Made by a program: the position numbers and the translations under genes | Notes under the pieces: generated by a model | What the model saw: only the letters and a program-made list of their open reading frames with translations | What the model was told of the DNA's origin: nothing | The model's database searches: none | NCBI GenBank assembly: GCA_001797745.1 | Contig: MGQF01000018.1 | Location: 35,349 to 43,793 of the forward strand | DNA length: 8,445 nt | From: Deltaproteobacteria bacterium RBG_13_52_11 | GTDB taxonomy: Bacteria > Desulfobacterota > B13-G15 > RBG-16-54-18 | Direction of reading: 5' to 3' | In this document: positions 6,147 through 8,445 of the stretch, in pieces | Position numbering within the stretch: position 1 is the stretch's first letter | Layout: each line of letters starts with the position of its first letter

Positions 6147-6362
6147 CTGCATCCCTCCCCTGCTTTCTGAGCAGTGCATGGTAATTGAATCTACTATTAA
6201 AGCTTCGGTGATCTGCACATTTACCGGCGGATTCGAAGGAGTCGCGCGTCACCTCCGGAGACGGTTGGCCTCGACACCTCACCTTCTGTGTCCAACATGG
6301 ATGCAAGCAATAGTCAACACGGTGGTCCGAAAGGGAAGAAGGATGTCGTGACGCCCGCTGTT

Positions 6363-7160
6363 CTACCCGCGGAAGGCGACCATTCCCGCATCCACGATCG
6401 CAGCGCCGCCATCCACAACCAGGCAAGCTCCCGTCACGAACGAGGCATCGTCACTTGCGAGGAAGGCGCAGACGCCGGCAATCTCAGAGGGATCGGCCAC
6501 GCGCCCCTGAGGCACTCCCCGCGCAACTCGTGCGAAAGCCCCTTCCCGGTCGGTCCCGATCATCCCGGCAAGCTTATCCATATCCGCCTCGCTCATGGAT
6601 GTTCGCACCCAGCCGGGGCACACGGCATTGGAGCGGATACCGAACGGGGCATAGTCCAGCGCAGCCTGCTGCGCAAGCATGATCATCCCTGCCTTGGAAG
6701 CACAATAGGCGGCCAATGCCGGCGGGCACCGTAACCCGGCCTCGGAGGAAATATTGATGATGGACCCGCCGCCTCCCTTGATCATGTGCGGAATCGACGC
6801 CCGCATGGTTAAAAAAGCACTCGTCAGGTTCGTATCGATCGTCTCCTGCCAGGTAGCAAGGTCTACGTCGGCCACGGCACCCATTGTCGTGACGCCTGCG
6901 TTGTTGACGAGGATGTCGAGGCGTCCACCCCAGTCGATCACCGTAGAAACCATCCGATCCACGTCTGCGGGTTTTGTCACGTCCCCGGCGCAGGCCACAC
7001 CAGAGCCGTTCGGGAGCCCTTTGAGCACTGCATCGAGCTTCTCACGTCGGCGTCCCGTGATGCAGACCTTGGCCCCTTCCGCAACATAGCGCTGCGCGAT
7101 GGCGGCCCCGATCCCTGTCCCGCCGCCCGTAATCAGAGCAACTCTTCCCTGCAACTTCAT
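6363..7160 (-). CDS. Short-chain dehydrogenase/reductase (SDR family)
   Basis: A 265-residue classical SDR that oxidises a hydroxyl to a ketone, or the reverse, with NAD(P). The cofactor loop TGGGTGIG is at 11-18; D60 in AGDVT contacts the adenine; NNAG at 86-89; N111; and the catalytic S139, Y152 and K156 in the Y-C-A-S-K motif. Arginines after strand two (GRRRE, 36-40) lean toward NADP(H), but this rule is not strict. The PGWVRT loop (182-187) and VTGACLVVDGG (242-252) are typical of FabG/glucose-dehydrogenase-like members. AAGGAG (7172-7167) six bases ahead fixes the ATG at 7160; an in-frame TTG at 7181 is upstream of that site. Its place between two acid dehydratases suggests a sugar- or hydroxy-acid dehydrogenase more than fatty-acid synthesis. 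The 216 bp to the IlvD-family gene hold no promoter or terminator I can support. Confidence 0.93.
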   Translation of the reverse strand: MKLQGRVALITGGGTGIGAAIAQRYVAEGAKVCITGRRREKLDAVLKGLPNGSGVACAGDVTKPADVDRMVSTVIDWGGRLDILVNNAGVTTMGAVADVDLATWQETIDTNLTSAFLTMRASIPHMIKGGGGSIINISSEAGLRCPPALAAYCASKAGMIMLAQQAALDYAPFGIRSNAVCPGWVRTSMSEADMDKLAGMIGTDREGAFARVARGVPQGRVADPSEIAGVCAFLASDDASFVTGACLVVDGGAAIVDAGMVAFRG

Positions 7161-7195
7161 CTTATTCTCCTTTCTTCGCAAAAATAGGTGTTCCG

Positions 7196-7225
7196 ATTAT
7201 GTTCCCGCTTCTGTAACAAGGTAAA
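7196..7225 (-). promoter_or_regulatory. Candidate promoter of the dehydrogenase gene
   Basis: On the minus strand TTTACC (7225-7220; four of six) is followed after 18 bp by CATAAT (7201-7196; five of six). The start would be near 7189, just upstream of the AAGGAG at 7172-7167. It directly follows a terminator-like hairpin, which supports an independent transcript for the dehydrogenase and the IlvD-family gene. Confidence 0.33.
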
Positions 7226-7227
7226 GG

Positions 7228-7249
7228 AAAAAACGGCTTTTCGTGCCGT
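7228..7249 (-). terminator. Intrinsic terminator-like hairpin after the UxaA-family gene
   Basis: Minus strand: ACGGC (7249-7245), loop ACGAAAA, GCCGT (7237-7233), then T through 7228. The 5-bp stem is short but GC-rich and the U-tract follows at once. It lies about 58 nt after the stop of the UxaA-family gene and before the dehydrogenase gene, so it could end or attenuate that message. Confidence 0.48.
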
Positions 7250-7306
7250 GCAGAGAATGAGCTCGCAGAGGGTACATGCCCTACAAGAAGGAGCGGCCTT
7301 TTGCAT

Positions 7307-8445
7307 TCAGATAGTGATGTTCATCGTAAATACGCAGAAATCCCTCTGCCCCCATTTCTCGGCCTTTGTCACCATGCCGGAAGCTACCGCAATAACCGCT
7401 TCAAAAATCCGTTTCCCCGCCGACCTTACCGTCTCCTTTCCCTGGAGAATGTTGCTCACATCGATATCCATGTTGTCTCTCATCTTGAGGTATGTGTTTC
7501 TATTGCCGGTAATCTTGATGACCGGTGCGATGGGCGATCCAATCGGTGACCCCCTGCCCGTGGTAAAGAGAACTATCTGCACCCCTCCGGCTACCATGCC
7601 GGTGAGCTGTTCAATGTCATGGGCCGGGGTATCCATATAGACCAATCCCTTTTTCGTGGGGTTGGACGCGTACGGTATGACCTCTTCGAGAAGGCCCGTC
7701 CCTGCCTTATACATGCACCCGAGGGATTTCTCCTCGAGGGTCGTGATGCCTCCGGCAATGTTCCCCGGGGCAGGGTTGGCCTCGCGGATGTTCTGCCCTG
7801 CTGCGATCGCCCTGTTCTCCCACCAGGAAACCGCATCCAGAACCTGTTGAGCCATTTCCGGTGTCCTGGCCCGTTTGGCAAGGAGGTGTTCGGCACCGAT
7901 CAGTTCCGGGGTCTCCGCGAGTATTACCGTACCCCCCTCTGCCACCAGCATGTCGCAGGCAGCACCGATTGCAGGGTTTGAGGCCAAACCGGAGGTGTAA
8001 TCCGACCCGCCGCATTCGGTGCCGAGAATCAGCTCGCTCAGGGGGATAGGCTCACGGTTCAGTCGTGCAGCGTCCTCACGCATTTCTTTTACGATCCTCC
8101 GGCCCAGGGCGATCGTCTTCCTCGTCCCTCCGACACCTTGGATCACGATAACTTCTGCCCGCTTACCAAGGGGGGCAATCCCCCTTCTGATCTCCTCGGG
8201 AGAAAGCTGCTCGCATCCGTTCCCTACTATCAAAACCGCACAGACATTCGCGTTCGTACCGAAGCCGACCAGCGTCTTTTTGACCAGCGCACGGTCCGTC
8301 CCTACCTGGCCGCACCCTAAAATGTTGGGCAGACAAACGACATCTTTAAAGCCACGGGCAATGGCCTGTCCAACCGCCTGGGAGCAGCCGACGCTCGGAA
8401 TTACCAGCACGTAATTTCTCGTCCCTGCTCGCCCGTTTGGCCTGC
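7307..8445 (-). CDS. UxaA/GarD/SuyB-family lyase, catalytic part (5' end outside window)
   Basis: Family of altronate and galactarate dehydratases and (R)-sulfolactate sulfo-lyase large subunit, which eliminate water or sulfite from a hydroxy acid. The frame stays open to the right edge: codons before GTG 8410 read RPNGRAGTRNYVLVIPSV, the normal family N-terminus, so that GTG is internal and perhaps only some ten residues are missing. Counting visible residues, GTECGGSD is at 141-148, NPAPGN at 223-228, TTLEEKSLGC at 234-243, the MDTP segment at 270-273 and LFTTGRGSPIGSPIAPVIKITGN within 292-314. Cysteines at 20, 44, 77 and 144 are family-typical. No SAF domain is seen; as in two-subunit members it may be a separate small gene beyond the edge. 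The substrate is not decided by sequence. A terminator-like hairpin follows. Confidence 0.88.
   Translation of the reverse strand, partial: RPNGRAGTRNYVLVIPSVGCSQAVGQAIARGFKDVVCLPNILGCGQVGTDRALVKKTLVGFGTNANVCAVLIVGNGCEQLSPEEIRRGIAPLGKRAEVIVIQGVGGTRKTIALGRRIVKEMREDAARLNREPIPLSELILGTECGGSDYTSGLASNPAIGAACDMLVAEGGTVILAETPELIGAEHLLAKRARTPEMAQQVLDAVSWWENRAIAAGQNIREANPAPGNIAGGITTLEEKSLGCMYKAGTGLLEEVIPYASNPTKKGLVYMDTPAHDIEQLTGMVAGGVQIVLFTTGRGSPIGSPIAPVIKITGNRNTYLKMRDNMDIDVSNILQGKETVRSAGKRIFEAVIAVASGMVTKAEKWGQRDFCVFTMNITI

Noticed and set aside
6130..6426. Minus-strand 98-codon frame spanning the gap between the dehydrogenase and IlvD-family genes
   Set aside because: Arg/Cys-rich shadow overlapping both genes, with no ribosome site; the 216-bp gap itself shows no promoter or terminator I can support.
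7619..8414. Plus-strand frames across the UxaA-family gene
   Set aside because: Antisense shadows; the minus frame carries the full set of family motifs.

Overview
The window reads as chromosome of a Gram-negative bacterium. A DUF3568-like lipoprotein, a YajD-type HNH protein, an exported protein with a signal peptide and a set of organic-acid/sugar-acid enzymes would fit Desulfobacterota (former Deltaproteobacteria). That assignment is an inference from gene content, not proof. No rRNA, tRNA, CRISPR array or intact mobile element is visible.

Left part (1-1865): an unrecognised 242-residue protein, probably cut by the window edge, runs rightward. It converges tail to tail, with a 14-bp overlap, on rlmN, the radical-SAM methyltransferase for 23S rRNA and tRNA. 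rlmN has a strong sigma70-like promoter (TTTACA-17-TATAAT on the minus strand) and a leader with a UUCG-capped hairpin.

Middle part (1913-3697), plus strand: a nitroreductase-family flavoprotein with its own candidate promoter, a YajD-like HNH protein containing a perfect 22-bp C8/G8 palindrome, and a small lipoprotein. Each gene is separated from the next by a gap containing a hairpin or promoter-like sequence, so they look like single-gene units.

Junction (3681-4442), minus strand: a short exported protein of unknown function. Downstream of it lies a 59-codon open stretch that reads like protein but has no normal start codon. Upstream lies an AT-rich block that may be a relic of a REP-associated transposase element.

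Right part (4443-8445), minus strand, read right to left: the large catalytic part of a UxaA/GarD/SuyB-family lyase (5' end outside the window), a short-chain dehydrogenase, and an IlvD/Edd-family Fe-S dehydratase. Together they suggest oxidation and dehydration (or beta-elimination) of a hydroxy or sugar acid. The substrate cannot be read from the sequence. A terminator-like hairpin plus a candidate promoter sit between the UxaA-family gene and the dehydrogenase, so the cluster may be two transcription units. The IlvD-family gene is visibly more AT-rich in places than its neighbours.
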